DNA of 64,000 nt from Sporosarcina sp. NCCP-2716. Lineage in GTDB: Bacteria > Bacillota > Bacilli > Bacillales_A > Planococcaceae. Below, one piece after another: positions 31,532 through 40,645 of this stretch. Below the pieces are notes generated by a model that saw only the letters and a program-made list of their open reading frames with translations, did not search any database and was not told the origin of the DNA. The position numbers and the translations under genes were made by a program. Positions within the stretch are counted from its first letter, which is position 1. Every line of letters starts with the position of its first letter. The stretch is from the NCBI RefSeq assembly GCF_023707985.1, contig NZ_BRCF01000001.1, forward strand, positions 493,967 to 557,966, in the 5' to 3' direction.

Positions 31532-32317
31532 ATGATGAACAAATGGGAAGGGATCGTGCTGCGCACGATCCCGTATGGCGAAACGAACAAGATCGTCACC
31601 ATCCTCACCCGTGAAGCCGGCAAGATGACCGCCATGGCGCGCGGTGCAAAGAAACCGGCGAGCCGCCTTTCGTCCATCACGCAAGTGTTTGTCTATGCGT
31701 CCTTCCTGCTGAGAACCGGAAAAGGCATGGGATCCCTGGAACAGGGGGAGGCGATCGATTCGATGCGTCATATCCGTGAGGACCTGGAAGCAACGGCATA
31801 TGCGAGCTATATCGTTGAACTGATCGACAAACTGACGGAAGACGGCAGCCGTCTCGTCGGCGTCTTCGAACTGCTGTATGACGCACTCCACGCGATCAAC
31901 GAAGGGTACGACCCCGAGGCGATTGCCCTGTTTGCGGAATGGAAGATGCTGCCGGTCGCCGGCATCCATCCCGTTCTCCATCAGTGTGCGTCCTGCGGTG
32001 CGACGGAAGGCGAATTCGCTTTCTCATTCCAGGAGATCGGGTTCCTCTGCCATCGCTGTTTTGAACGGGATCCGTACCTCGTCCGCATTACGCCTGCCCA
32101 GCTGAAGCTGATCCGCACGTTCGCGACGGTGCCGATCTCCCAGGTCGGTTCCCTGACCCTCAAAAAAACGACTAAACAGTTCATGAAGAAAATCGTCCGG
32201 CAGATCTACGACGAACAAGTCGGGCTGCGGCTGAAATCGCGGGCATTCCTCGACCAGCTCGAACGGACGCCGGCACTGCTGCCGGACAAGGAAAAACCGG
32301 CGGAAGCAGATGAATGA
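31532..32317 (+). CDS. recO: DNA repair protein RecO
   Basis: Recombination mediator that helps load RecA in the RecFOR pathway. The 261 residues have an N-terminal OB fold (WEGIVLRTIPYGETNKIVTI) and a C-terminal zinc finger with CASCG and CHRC. GTGGAGGCGACTGTC favours the ATG at 31532 over the GTG at 31517. Its last codons form the left arm of the terminator. Confidence 0.94.
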   Translation: MMNKWEGIVLRTIPYGETNKIVTILTREAGKMTAMARGAKKPASRLSSITQVFVYASFLLRTGKGMGSLEQGEAIDSMRHIREDLEATAYASYIVELIDKLTEDGSRLVGVFELLYDALHAINEGYDPEAIALFAEWKMLPVAGIHPVLHQCASCGATEGEFAFSFQEIGFLCHRCFERDPYLVRITPAQLKLIRTFATVPISQVGSLTLKKTTKQFMKKIVRQIYDEQVGLRLKSRAFLDQLERTPALLPDKEKPAEADE

Positions 32318-32338
32318 TCTGCTCCCGCCGGTTTTTTT
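32293..32338 (+). terminator. Terminator overlapping the end of recO
   Basis: AACCGGCGGAAGCAGAT-GAATG-ATCTGCTCCCGCCGGTT, then TTTTTTG. The stem is about 17 bp with one mismatch, and the left arm is recO coding sequence. Confidence 0.9.
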
Positions 32339-32349
32339 GTGTGCATTAA

Positions 32350-33729
32350 TTAGAATGTGATGCGTTCTTCGATATAGGATTTCAGTTCGCTGATCGGCAT
32401 GCGGACCTGATCCATCGAGTCGCGGTGGCGGACTGTCACTTGGCGGTCTTCCTCCGAATCGAAGTCGTAGGTGATGCAGAACGGTGTACCGATCTCGTCC
32501 TGGCGGCGGTAGCGTTTGCCGATCGACTGGGAATCGTCGTACTGGACAGCGAAATGCTTGCGCAGCTCAGCGAACACTTCCTCAGCACCCGCAGACAGTT
32601 TCTTGGACAGCGGCAGGATTGCTGCTTTCACCGGCGCGATCGCCGGGTGGAAACGCATGACCGTCCGCTTGTCGTCGCCTTCGAGCTCTTCCTCGTCGAA
32701 TGCATCGCATAGGAATGCAAGCGTCACGCGGTCCGCACCGACGGAAGGTTCGATGCAGTACGGGACGAATTTCTCGTTCGTCACGGGATCCTGATAATGG
32801 AAATCTTCGCCGGAGTACTCCATATGGCGTTTCAAATCGAAGTCCGTCCGGTTTGCGATGCCCCACAGTTCGCCCCAGCCGAACGGGAATTTGAACTCGA
32901 TATCGACAGTCCCTTTCGAGTAGTGGGACAGCTCGTCCTCGTTGTGCTCACGGAGCCGCATATTGGCTTCCGTCAGACCGAGGGACAGCAGCCAGTTTTT
33001 CGACGTCTCGCGCCAGAAGGCATACCATTCTTCGTCCTCGCCCGGTTTGCAGAAGAATTCTAGTTCCATCTGTTCGAATTCCCGCGTGCGGAACGTGAAG
33101 TTCCCAGGTGTGATCTCATTCCGGAAGCTTTTTCCGATCTGTGCGATGCCGAACGGCAGTTTCTTCCGCATTGAGCGCTGGACGTTCTTGAAGTTGACAA
33201 AGATCCCCTGTGCGGTTTCCGGACGGAGGAAGATTTCATTGGCGGATGAATCCGTCACTCCCTGCGTCGTCTTGAACATGAGGTTGAACTGGCGGATATC
33301 CGTGTAATCGAGCGCACCGCAAGACGGGCAGACAATGTCATGCTCGACGATCAGCTCTTTCATCTTATCGAACGGCATGCCGTCGACGACGATTTCCATC
33401 CCTTTCGCTTCGAGCGCGTCTTCAATCAGCTTATCCGCGCGGTGGCGTGTTTTGCACTTTTTGCAGTCAATCATCGGGTCATTGAAGTTCCCGATATGGC
33501 CGGAAGCCTCCCAGACTTTCGGGTTCATGAGGATGGCTGCGTCAAGACCGACGTTATACGGCGATTCCTGGACGAACTTCTTCCACCATGCTTTCTTGAT
33601 GTTGTTCTTCAGCTCGATGCCGAGCGGGCCGTAATCCCATGTATTTGCGAGCCCTCCGTAGATTTCCGAGCCCGGGAAGACGAAGCCCCGCTGTTTTGAA
33701 ACGTTGACGATCTGGTCCATAGTGTACAT
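32350..33729 (-). CDS. glyQS: Glycyl-tRNA synthetase, single-chain alpha2 type
   Basis: Charges tRNA-Gly. The 459-residue class II enzyme has motif-like segments [19 protein letters not shown] near the N-terminus, a zinc-binding CKKCK...CPSCGALDY region, the class II motif 2 segment RNEITP, and motif 3 [10 protein letters not shown]. It is the eukaryote/archaeal-like homodimer, unlike the two-chain GlyQ/GlyS of B. subtilis found at this locus. GGAGGGATCACT precedes the ATG at 33729. A glycine T-box leader lies directly upstream. Confidence 0.95.
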   Translation of the reverse strand: MYTMDQIVNVSKQRGFVFPGSEIYGGLANTWDYGPLGIELKNNIKKAWWKKFVQESPYNVGLDAAILMNPKVWEASGHIGNFNDPMIDCKKCKTRHRADKLIEDALEAKGMEIVVDGMPFDKMKELIVEHDIVCPSCGALDYTDIRQFNLMFKTTQGVTDSSANEIFLRPETAQGIFVNFKNVQRSMRKKLPFGIAQIGKSFRNEITPGNFTFRTREFEQMELEFFCKPGEDEEWYAFWRETSKNWLLSLGLTEANMRLREHNEDELSHYSKGTVDIEFKFPFGWGELWGIANRTDFDLKRHMEYSGEDFHYQDPVTNEKFVPYCIEPSVGADRVTLAFLCDAFDEEELEGDDKRTVMRFHPAIAPVKAAILPLSKKLSAGAEEVFAELRKHFAVQYDDSQSIGKRYRRQDEIGTPFCITYDFDSEEDRQVTVRHRDSMDQVRMPISELKSYIEERITF

Positions 33730-33954
33730 AGTGATCCCTCCAATTAAAATAAGCACCCATCCACGGACATAGACTGTCCGAGGACGGGTGCGTCATGCCC
33801 CGCGGTTCCACCTCGATTGGCTGCTAAACACAGCCCTCTTTCAAACGTGCCATGGCTCCGGGATGCCGTTTCGTGCCGGATGCGGGCTTCCACCATCCCC
33901 GCTCGCTTCGTTTCGACACTACTTATTAGTCCCATCTCCGCCTATATTGAATCT
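33730..33954 (-). promoter_or_regulatory. T-box riboswitch leader of glyQS (glycine)
   Basis: Leftward leader containing the T-box core AGGTGGAACCGCGGGGC (33813-33797), whose TGGA segment pairs with the tRNA acceptor end. A terminator follows, CACCCGTCCTCGGACA and TGTCCGTGGATGGGTG arms (33793-33755) then CTTATTTT. A likely GGC (Gly) specifier codon is at 33867-33865 within stem I. Uncharged tRNA-Gly would stabilise the antiterminator and allow synthetase expression. Confidence 0.92.
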
Positions 33955-33960
33955 GCATAC

Positions 33961-33989
33961 AGTTTAGCACGGTTCACGATTCTTCGCAA
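33961..33989 (-). promoter_or_regulatory. SigA promoter of the glyQS T-box transcript
   Basis: Reading leftward: TTGCGA (33989-33984), 17 bases, TAAACT (33966-33961). It lies back to back with the ccpN promoter region. Confidence 0.7.
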
Positions 33990-34006
33990 TAGAACTCATT
34001 TTGTTA

Positions 34007-34012
34007 TATACT
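34007..34012 (+). promoter_or_regulatory. Possible -10 of ccpN
   Basis: TATACT about 44 bases before the ccpN start, with no good -35 at the standard distance. The expected -35 position overlaps the glyQS -35. Confidence 0.4.
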
Positions 34013-34055
34013 GAGGGAAGGTTTGTTGAATTGAACGTTTAGGACGGTGACAGTG

Positions 34056-34685
34056 ATGGAACTCAACAAGCGCCAGACGGAGATCCTGGCGATCGTGAAA
34101 GCGGACGGCCCGATAACCGGTGAGCATATTGCAGACCGGCTCAATTTGACGCGGGCCACAATCCGTCCGGACCTGGCCATCCTGACGATGGCAGGCTATT
34201 TGGACGCGCGTCCCCGTGTCGGTTACTTCTATTCGGGGAAGAAGCAGGTCACCTCGGCAGGCGACGAAATGATCGGCATGAAAGTCGGCGATTTCCAATC
34301 CAGGCCGGTCGTCGTGACTGAACAGGATTCCGTCTATGATGCGATCTGCCAGATGTTCCTGCAGGACGTCGGCACCCTGTTCGTCGTGGACGGCAATGCC
34401 TGCCTGACAGGCGTCCTGTCGCGGAAAGATCTGCTGCGCACGAGTATCGGGAATACGGAACTCGAGAAGATGCCGGTCCATGTCATCATGACCCGGATGC
34501 CGAATATCATCTACTGCCACAAAAAGGACACCCTGCTGTCTGCGGCACGCAAGATGATCGATAAGCAGATCGATTCGCTCCCGGTCATCGGATCTTCTTC
34601 AGAGGGACTTGAAGTGGTCGGCAGAATTACGAAGACGAATATCACGGCCGCATTCCTGACACTTGCACAAGACCATGAGCTATGA
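34056..34685 (+). CDS. ccpN: Catabolite repressor CcpN
   Basis: Transcription repressor of gluconeogenic genes (gapB, pckA in B. subtilis), acting independently of CcpA. About 209 residues: an N-terminal winged helix with [13 protein letters not shown] and [19 protein letters not shown], followed by two CBS domains (about 75-205). Start could be ATG 34056 (GGTGA 6 bases upstream) or GTG 34047, which would match the length of the B. subtilis start. It precedes ppsR, the usual partner. Confidence 0.92.
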   Translation: MELNKRQTEILAIVKADGPITGEHIADRLNLTRATIRPDLAILTMAGYLDARPRVGYFYSGKKQVTSAGDEMIGMKVGDFQSRPVVVTEQDSVYDAICQMFLQDVGTLFVVDGNACLTGVLSRKDLLRTSIGNTELEKMPVHVIMTRMPNIIYCHKKDTLLSAARKMIDKQIDSLPVIGSSSEGLEVVGRITKTNITAAFLTLAQDHEL

Positions 34686-34695
34686 GGTGAACCTT

Positions 34696-35535
34696 ATGAA
34701 CAACCTGAAATTTTTCATCGTTTCCGATTCGGTCGGAGAGACTGCGGAACTGGTCGCGAAAGCGGCAGCCAGCCAATTCCGCCATGATTTGGAGACAGTT
34801 TCCATGAAGCGGTTCTCCCACATCGAAGAGGAGAGCCAGCTGGCTGAGATCGCCTGGCTTGCAGAACAGCAGCGGGCGATCATCGTCTATACTCTGGTCA
34901 GGAGCAGCATGCGCGAATCACTGAAACGGATGTGCAGCAGCCATAATGTCCAGTGTGTCGATCTGCTCGGACCGCTTTTGACTGCTGTCGAAGACGAAAT
35001 CGAGGAACGGCCGATCGAAGAGCCAGGCCTAGTCCGCCAGCTGGATGAAGATTATTTCAAGAAAATCGAAGCGATCGAATTCGCAGTGAAATATGATGAC
35101 GGCCGGGATCCGAGAGGTGTGCTTAATGCGGATATCGTCCTCGTCGGGGTGTCCCGGACGTCGAAGACACCGCTTTCCCAGTACTTGGCTCACCAGCGTT
35201 TCAAAGTGGCGAATGTACCGCTCGTGCCGGAAGTCGAACCGCCGGCTGAGCTGTATGATATCGATCCGGCGAAATGCTTCGGTCTCGTCATCTCTCCGGA
35301 CGTCCTCAACTCCATCCGGAAAGAGCGGCTCATCGCACTCGGGCTGAAAGATGATGCGAACTACGCAAAAGTCGACAGGATCGAGCAGGAGATCGCACAT
35401 TTCAACAAAGTCGTTTCCAAAATCGGCTGCACCGTGATCGACGTTTCGAACCGTGCCGTCGAAGAGACGGCGAACGTCATCATCTCCCAGCTGAACAGCA
35501 GCAGATTCGAACGTATCCGGAAGGACCTCCGCTAA
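34696..35535 (+). CDS. ppsR: Pyruvate phosphate dikinase regulatory protein
   Basis: Bifunctional ADP-dependent kinase/phosphorylase acting on PPDK or PEP synthase. The 279-residue DUF299 protein has [15 protein letters not shown] at the start and the P-loop [15 protein letters not shown] near residues 150-165. GAGGTGAACCTT places the ATG at 34696, 10 bases after ccpN. The pair ccpN-ppsR (yqzB-yqfL) controls the direction of central carbon flow. yqxD, which follows in B. subtilis, is missing. Confidence 0.94.
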   Translation: MNNLKFFIVSDSVGETAELVAKAAASQFRHDLETVSMKRFSHIEEESQLAEIAWLAEQQRAIIVYTLVRSSMRESLKRMCSSHNVQCVDLLGPLLTAVEDEIEERPIEEPGLVRQLDEDYFKKIEAIEFAVKYDDGRDPRGVLNADIVLVGVSRTSKTPLSQYLAHQRFKVANVPLVPEVEPPAELYDIDPAKCFGLVISPDVLNSIRKERLIALGLKDDANYAKVDRIEQEIAHFNKVVSKIGCTVIDVSNRAVEETANVIISQLNSSRFERIRKDLR

Positions 35536-35560
35536 CTCGGACAGGTCCCTCTTTTTTCGT
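35522..35560 (+). terminator. Terminator after ppsR
   Basis: GGACCT/AGGTCC outer stem with an inner CCG/CGG pair, then CTCTTTTTTCG; its left arm overlaps the last ppsR codons. Confidence 0.75.
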
Positions 35561-35699
35561 TCCGGTGCGGAGAACAAGGACTGGAAATCTGACGGCGGGC
35601 GGAGTAAACTAGTAGTTTCCGTGTAAACGAAATTTGTTGTCGAATAAAAAGGGTTTTCCGGCATCATGCCGAATTAAAGACAGTGAAGCTGGTGAAAAC

Positions 35700-37511
35700 A
35701 TGTCAAAGATCCCTGAACAGACGATAGAGGAAATCAGATCCAAAACGGACATCGTCGACTTGATCGGCGAACATGTCCGCTTAACGAAAAGAGGCAAGAA
35801 CTGGTTCGGCCTGTGTCCGTTCCACGGTGAGAGCACGCCTTCTTTTTCGGTGTCCGAGGACAAACAGCTTTTCCACTGTTTCGGATGCGGGGCAAGCGGC
35901 AATGCCATCACCTTCGTGATGGATATCAGCAATCTCCCATTCACGGAAGCGGTCGTCCAGCTGGCACACCGGCTCGATATCCCGATCGATGCATCGGTCG
36001 AAATGGGCAGCCGGACTGAAACGAACGCAGCCCACAAACAAATGTATGAAGCCCATGCTTTCGCGGCAAACTTCTATAACCATCTGCTCCTGAATACGGT
36101 GGAAGGTGAAAAAGCTTATGAATATCTCCAGCAAAGAGGATTTACCCGGGAAACTATCGAAAAGTATGGTATCGGGTTCGCCCTTGATGACTGGGAAGCG
36201 CTGACCTCCCTGTTGAAACGCCAGAATTTCGATCTTTCCGAGATGGCTCAGGCCGGTCTCGTGATCGAGCGGGACAGCGGGACAGGCTTTTTCGACCGTT
36301 TCAGGGGACGGATCATGTTTCCGCTATATGATGATCAAGGTACGATCGTCGGGTTCTCCGGCCGCGTCCTTGAAAAGAGCGACAAGGAAGCGAAATACTT
36401 GAACAGCCCGGAGACGCCGATCTTCCAGAAAAGCAAATTGCTCTACAATTTCCACAGAGCACGGCTGAACGCCCGGAAAACGGGTACTGTAATACTATTC
36501 GAGGGTTTTATGGATACATTGTCCGCGGACCGCAATGGAATCGAAAACACGGTGGCGCTCATGGGAACCTCGCTGTCGGACACACAGCTCGTCAAACTGA
36601 AGCGGATCACCAATGATCTGATCATCTGCTGTGACGGCGACAGTCCGGGATGGGAAGCGGCGAAGCGGTTCGCCAATCTTGCGATGCAGAAAGGCTTTTC
36701 GCTGAAGATCGCCATCCTTCCCGGCAAGCTCGACCCCGATGATTACATTTCGGAATACGGGGCGGAAGCTTTCCGGGACAAGATCATCGGCAATCCCCAT
36801 ACGTATATGTCGTTCATGATGGCCTATGCGAAGCGGTCGAAGAATCTGTCACATGAGAATGATGTCCTCCAGTATATCCACGAAGTGATGGAGGAATTGG
36901 CATCGATTCTGACACCTGTCGAAAAAGACATCATGCTTCGGCAGCTGTCGATGGATACAGGTGTTTCGACCGAGGCATTGGAACAGCAATTCGCGAAAGC
37001 AGCCGGGAAAGCGGTCAGGCAGGGGCAGTCCGGCACTTTCTCCGAGCCGGCACCACCGGCGATTTCCCGGCCGGCGAATAAAGTGCTGTCTGCCACGGAA
37101 CGGGCGGAACGGCTGCTGCTCGGCCACATTGTCAACGACGGGTCGCTGTTTGACACCGTCCGCCAGCATGAGAATGTCTTTGTCCACGATGAGTACGCAA
37201 CCTTATATATCCGTCTCGCAGGTTTCTACGAGCGGCACGGAACTCCGGACTTCCATCGGTTCGCCGAAATGATCGAAGAGCGCGAGCTTCGCAGGCTCGT
37301 ATTGGAAGCCGCTTCTGCTGAGCGGGATCCGGAGCATGCCGGACAGGAAGTGGAAGACTGTGTAAGACATTTGAAGAAACATAGGATCCAGCAGCTGATC
37401 GAACAGAAGATGCACGAATCGAAAGACGCAGAAAAAATGAACGATCATCCAGCAGCTCTTGAGCTTGCACGTGAGATCATACAGCTCCGGAAATCATTAT
37501 CGGCAATGTAA
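35700..37511 (+). CDS. dnaG: DNA primase
   Basis: Makes RNA primers for replication. The 603-residue product has an N-terminal CHC2 zinc finger (CPFHGESTPSFSV, FHCFGCGASGN), the RNA polymerase/TOPRIM core with LFEGFMDTLS and CDGDSPG, and a C-terminal DnaB-binding domain. AGCTGGTGAAAAC before ATG 35700 defines the start; upstream in-frame codons have no ribosome site. An AAACT/AGTTT inverted repeat lies at 35606-35618 in the leader. It forms the macromolecular-synthesis pair with sigA. Confidence 0.96.
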   Translation: MSKIPEQTIEEIRSKTDIVDLIGEHVRLTKRGKNWFGLCPFHGESTPSFSVSEDKQLFHCFGCGASGNAITFVMDISNLPFTEAVVQLAHRLDIPIDASVEMGSRTETNAAHKQMYEAHAFAANFYNHLLLNTVEGEKAYEYLQQRGFTRETIEKYGIGFALDDWEALTSLLKRQNFDLSEMAQAGLVIERDSGTGFFDRFRGRIMFPLYDDQGTIVGFSGRVLEKSDKEAKYLNSPETPIFQKSKLLYNFHRARLNARKTGTVILFEGFMDTLSADRNGIENTVALMGTSLSDTQLVKLKRITNDLIICCDGDSPGWEAAKRFANLAMQKGFSLKIAILPGKLDPDDYISEYGAEAFRDKIIGNPHTYMSFMMAYAKRSKNLSHENDVLQYIHEVMEELASILTPVEKDIMLRQLSMDTGVSTEALEQQFAKAAGKAVRQGQSGTFSEPAPPAISRPANKVLSATERAERLLLGHIVNDGSLFDTVRQHENVFVHDEYATLYIRLAGFYERHGTPDFHRFAEMIEERELRRLVLEAASAERDPEHAGQEVEDCVRHLKKHRIQQLIEQKMHESKDAEKMNDHPAALELAREIIQLRKSLSAM

Positions 37512-37544
37512 GCCGACCGGCGTAATAAGGAGGAACAGGCTACT

Positions 37545-38663
37545 ATGGCTAAAAAAGAGGAACTGACTGGTGAAACAGAAACAACGCTTGAAGAAGTGAA
37601 AGCGGTGCTGCTTGAAACAGGAAAGAAAAGCGGGGAGCTATCACTGGAAGAGGTGACAGACAAACTGGCTTCTTTCGAAATGGAACCTGACCAGTTTGAA
37701 GAGTTTCTCGATCAGATCGAGGCGGCAGGCATTGAAATGGAAGGCAAGGACGACAATGCCGACGGAGCACCGGACAAACCGGCAGCCGAGGAAGAGCGAT
37801 TCGATCTGAATGACCTCAGTGTTCCCCCGGGTGTGAAGATCAACGATCCTGTACGGATGTATCTGAAGGAGATCGGCCGCGTCGACCTGCTGACCGGCAA
37901 AGAGGAAGTCGAACTGGCCAAGCGGATCATCGCAGGTGACGAGGAAGCGAAAAAGCGGCTGGCTGAAGCGAACCTGCGGCTTGTCGTCAGTATTGCGAAG
38001 CGCTATGTCGGCCGGGGCATGCTGTTTCTCGATCTGATCCAGGAAGGCAATATGGGTCTCATCAAAGCGGTCGAGAAGTTTGACCATACGAAAGGCTTCA
38101 AATTCAGTACGTATGCGACATGGTGGATCCGCCAGGCGATCACCCGTGCGATCGCTGACCAGGCGAGGACGATCCGGATCCCTGTCCATATGGTCGAAAC
38201 GATCAATAAGCTGATCCGTGTCCAGCGCCAGCTGCTGCAGGATCTGGGACGCGAGCCTTCGCCTGAGGAAATCGGGGAGGAAATGGAGCTTACGCCTGAG
38301 AAAGTGCGTGAAATCCTGAAAATCGCCCAGGAACCAGTTTCATTGGAAACGCCGATCGGGGAAGAGGATGACTCCCACCTCGGTGACTTCATCGAGGACT
38401 CGGAAGCCCAATCACCTTCGGATCATGCTGCGTATGAGCTGTTGAAAGAGCAGCTGGAAGACGTGCTCGACACGCTGACGGACCGGGAAGAGAACGTACT
38501 GAGACTCCGGTTCGGACTGGATGACGGCCGCACGCGGACGCTCGAGGAAGTCGGCAAAGTGTTCGGCGTCACCCGCGAGCGGATCCGCCAGATCGAAGCG
38601 AAAGCATTGCGGAAACTGCGCCATCCATCCCGCAGCAAACGGCTGAAAGATTTCTTGGAATGA
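37545..38663 (+). CDS. sigA: Primary sigma factor SigA (RpoD)
   Basis: Housekeeping sigma factor. The 372 residues carry region 1.2 ([16 protein letters not shown]), the region 2 core ([19 protein letters not shown]), region 3 ([20 protein letters not shown]) and region 4 helix-turn-helix ([20 protein letters not shown]). Region 1.1 is short and acidic as usual in Bacillales. AAGGAGGAACAGG precedes the ATG. Confidence 0.98.
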   Translation: MAKKEELTGETETTLEEVKAVLLETGKKSGELSLEEVTDKLASFEMEPDQFEEFLDQIEAAGIEMEGKDDNADGAPDKPAAEEERFDLNDLSVPPGVKINDPVRMYLKEIGRVDLLTGKEEVELAKRIIAGDEEAKKRLAEANLRLVVSIAKRYVGRGMLFLDLIQEGNMGLIKAVEKFDHTKGFKFSTYATWWIRQAITRAIADQARTIRIPVHMVETINKLIRVQRQLLQDLGREPSPEEIGEEMELTPEKVREILKIAQEPVSLETPIGEEDDSHLGDFIEDSEAQSPSDHAAYELLKEQLEDVLDTLTDREENVLRLRFGLDDGRTRTLEEVGKVFGVTRERIRQIEAKALRKLRHPSRSKRLKDFLE

Positions 38664-38665
38664 TT

Positions 38666-38702
38666 GGCGGGGCACCGGACAAGAGGCCGGTGCCTTTTTT
38701 GG
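38666..38702 (+). terminator. Terminator after sigA
   Basis: GGCACCGG-ACAAGAGG-CCGGTGCC, perfect 8-bp stem followed by TTTTTTGG. Confidence 0.92.
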
Positions 38703-38721
38703 GGAGAAAGGAAGTACGGCT

Positions 38722-39279
38722 ATGAATCCACAGCGAAAGCGGATCATCATCTCGGAAATTCAGTATTGGAAGAAGAACCGGCTGCTGCCGGAACATTATT
38801 GTGATTTCCTGATCACGCTGTATGCCCAAGGGGAATCCGCAGGGGCAGAACCGGCGAAGACGGACAAGGCGGTCTTGGAGAAAGAACGCTCTGCAGTCAC
38901 GAACAGGATGATTCTGATGGGCCTGCTGGCAGCGGTCCTTTTTGCCGGTCTGTTCCTGATAAAGGACCATCCGGCGGCTGCTGTCTCCGCCGCTGCCGCC
39001 GTCGCGGCGCTGCTCATCATCCGTCTGCTGTTCAGCAGGAAGGTCAGGACTGCGCTGGTTCCCTTTACATATATCATCACTGCTTTGCTCATCCTCGGGA
39101 TCTCCCTGAAAGTCTGGTTCGCTTTCTTCGAAGGGGAGACGATGCTGCTGCTGGGGCTGCTGATGCTGAATAGTATATTATGGCTTTTTGCGGGCCGGCT
39201 GCTGAAATTGTTGTATTTTACAATCTCCGGATCCGCAGGGCTGCTGCTGATCATCGGATTTCTGCTCATCTCTTATTAA
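38722..39279 (+). CDS. Unknown membrane protein after sigA
   Basis: I do not recognise this gene. The 185-residue product has a soluble N-terminus (about 1-65, MNPQRKRIIISEIQYWKKN) with a charged stretch, then six hydrophobic segments between residues 66 and 185 that look like membrane helices in tight pairs. The N-terminal YWKKNRLLPEHYCDFL piece looks like a short helical domain. Ribosome site GAAAGGAAG. It sits between the sigA terminator and the acyl-CoA dehydrogenase promoter, so it may be read alone or by read-through. Confidence 0.75.
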   Translation: MNPQRKRIIISEIQYWKKNRLLPEHYCDFLITLYAQGESAGAEPAKTDKAVLEKERSAVTNRMILMGLLAAVLFAGLFLIKDHPAAAVSAAAAVAALLIIRLLFSRKVRTALVPFTYIITALLILGISLKVWFAFFEGETMLLLGLLMLNSILWLFAGRLLKLLYFTISGSAGLLLIIGFLLISY

Positions 39280-39295
39280 GCGGAAATCTTTTTTT

Positions 39296-39325
39296 CTGTT
39301 AAACTATTAGTAAATTCGGTATAAT
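39296..39325 (+). promoter_or_regulatory. SigA promoter of acyl-CoA dehydrogenase gene
   Basis: TATAAT at 39320-39325 with CTGTTA 18 bases upstream. Transcription should begin near 39332, the first base of a cre site. Confidence 0.7.
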
Positions 39326-39331
39326 GAATGA

Positions 39332-39345
39332 TGTAAGCGTTCACA
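39332..39345 (+). promoter_or_regulatory. cre site (CcpA operator)
   Basis: TGTAAGCGTTCACA matches every specified position of the cre consensus TGWNANCGNTNWCA. It covers the predicted transcription start, a position at which CcpA represses. Confidence 0.82.
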
Positions 39346-39362
39346 ACAAGGGGGAAATTCAC

Positions 39363-40505
39363 ATGGATTTTAATTTGACAGAAGAACAGCAGATGATACA
39401 GCGGACGATACGCGAATTCGCGGCGGAGGAAGTCGCACCCGGCGCCATCGACAGGGATCGGACAAACGAGTTTCCGATAGAAATCTTCCGGCAGCTGGCG
39501 GACATGGGGATGATGGGGCTGCCGTTTTCCGAGGAATACGGCGGAGCGGGAGCTGATACGATCAGCTTCGCCATCGTGACGGAGGAGTTGAGCCGTGCCT
39601 GTGCATCGACAGGGATCACGTATTCTGCACATATCTCGCTCGGGGGTGCACCGCTTAACTTATTCGGCACGGAGGAGCAGAAGCAGAAGTACTTGCGTCC
39701 GATCTGTGAGGGGACGTCGTTCGGCGCTTTCGGACTGACAGAACCGAATGCCGGATCCGACGCGGGCGGCACGCAGACGACCGCTGAACTTGCGGACGGC
39801 ACGTTCACGATCAGCGGCTCGAAAGTCTATATTACGAATGCGAGCTATGCCAAGAACCTGGCACTTACCGCCATCACTGGCAGAACGGAGTCAGGCGGTA
39901 AAGAAATCAGTGCGATCATCGTTCCGACCGACGCGGAGGGGTTCACGATCATCGATAACTATGAGAAGATGGGTCTGCACGCATCCAATACGACGGAGCT
40001 CGTCCTCGACAACGTCCAAGTGCCCGAAGAGAACCTCCTCGGTGAAAGAGGCAATGGCTTCCGTCAGTTCCTCGTGACGCTGGACGGCGGCCGGATCGGC
40101 ATCGGTGCCATGGCGGTCGGCATCGCACAGGCGGCCTATGACAGGGCGCTCCGCTATTCGAAGGAGCGGAAGCAGTTCGGGAAATCCCTTTCCGAGTTTC
40201 AGATCACCCAGTTCAAGCTTGCGGACATGGCTTTGAAGATCGAACTGGCGCGCACGATGGTCTACAAGGCAGCATGGCTGAAAGACCAGGGGAAACCATT
40301 CACGAAAGAGGCGGCGATGTGTAAATTATACGCCTCCGAAATTGCAATGGAAGTCGCGGACCAGGCGATCCAGATACACGGCGGCTATGGGTATATGCGG
40401 GAGTATGAAGTGGAACGCTATATGAGGGACGCTAAATTGCTCGAGATCGGTGAAGGAACCTCTGAAGTGCAGCGTATGGTAATCGCCCGCCAGATCGGCT
40501 GTTAA
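39363..40505 (+). CDS. Acyl-CoA dehydrogenase
   Basis: FAD enzyme for the first step of acyl-CoA beta-oxidation or branched-chain acyl-CoA breakdown. The 380 residues have AFGLTEPNAGSDAGG (FAD/substrate signature), YITNASYA, and the C-terminal IQIHGGYGYMREYEVERYMRDAK with catalytic-type Glu in the DAKLLEIGEGTSEVQRMVIAR region. AAGGGGGAAATTC sets the ATG at 39363. Substrate chain length cannot be told. No electron transfer flavoprotein is nearby. B. subtilis lacks it here; the gene is a local insertion with its own promoter and cre. Confidence 0.93.
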   Translation: MDFNLTEEQQMIQRTIREFAAEEVAPGAIDRDRTNEFPIEIFRQLADMGMMGLPFSEEYGGAGADTISFAIVTEELSRACASTGITYSAHISLGGAPLNLFGTEEQKQKYLRPICEGTSFGAFGLTEPNAGSDAGGTQTTAELADGTFTISGSKVYITNASYAKNLALTAITGRTESGGKEISAIIVPTDAEGFTIIDNYEKMGLHASNTTELVLDNVQVPEENLLGERGNGFRQFLVTLDGGRIGIGAMAVGIAQAAYDRALRYSKERKQFGKSLSEFQITQFKLADMALKIELARTMVYKAAWLKDQGKPFTKEAAMCKLYASEIAMEVADQAIQIHGGYGYMREYEVERYMRDAKLLEIGEGTSEVQRMVIARQIGC

Positions 40506-40510
40506 AAAAC

Positions 40511-40568
40511 TTCACAAAGTATGTCGAATTTGTCACAAAATCGAAAAGTCTATTGATAACTCTTTCGA
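40511..40568. promoter_or_regulatory. Candidate ResD-like sites and inverted repeat before cccA
   Basis: Two TCACAAA motifs (TTTGTGA on the other strand) start at 40512 and 40533, 21 bases apart, i.e. two helical turns. An imperfect inverted repeat TCGAAAAG...CTCTTTCGA follows at 40541-40568. TTTGTGA resembles the ResD site known from respiratory genes in B. subtilis. A TACAAT -10 is at 40586-40591. Confidence 0.4.
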
Positions 40569-40645
40569 TTTTGACGGGAATACAGTACAATGAAATGTGT
40601 GCACTATATACTACAGAATAGTTTCTGGTGAAGGAGGTTAGTTCG

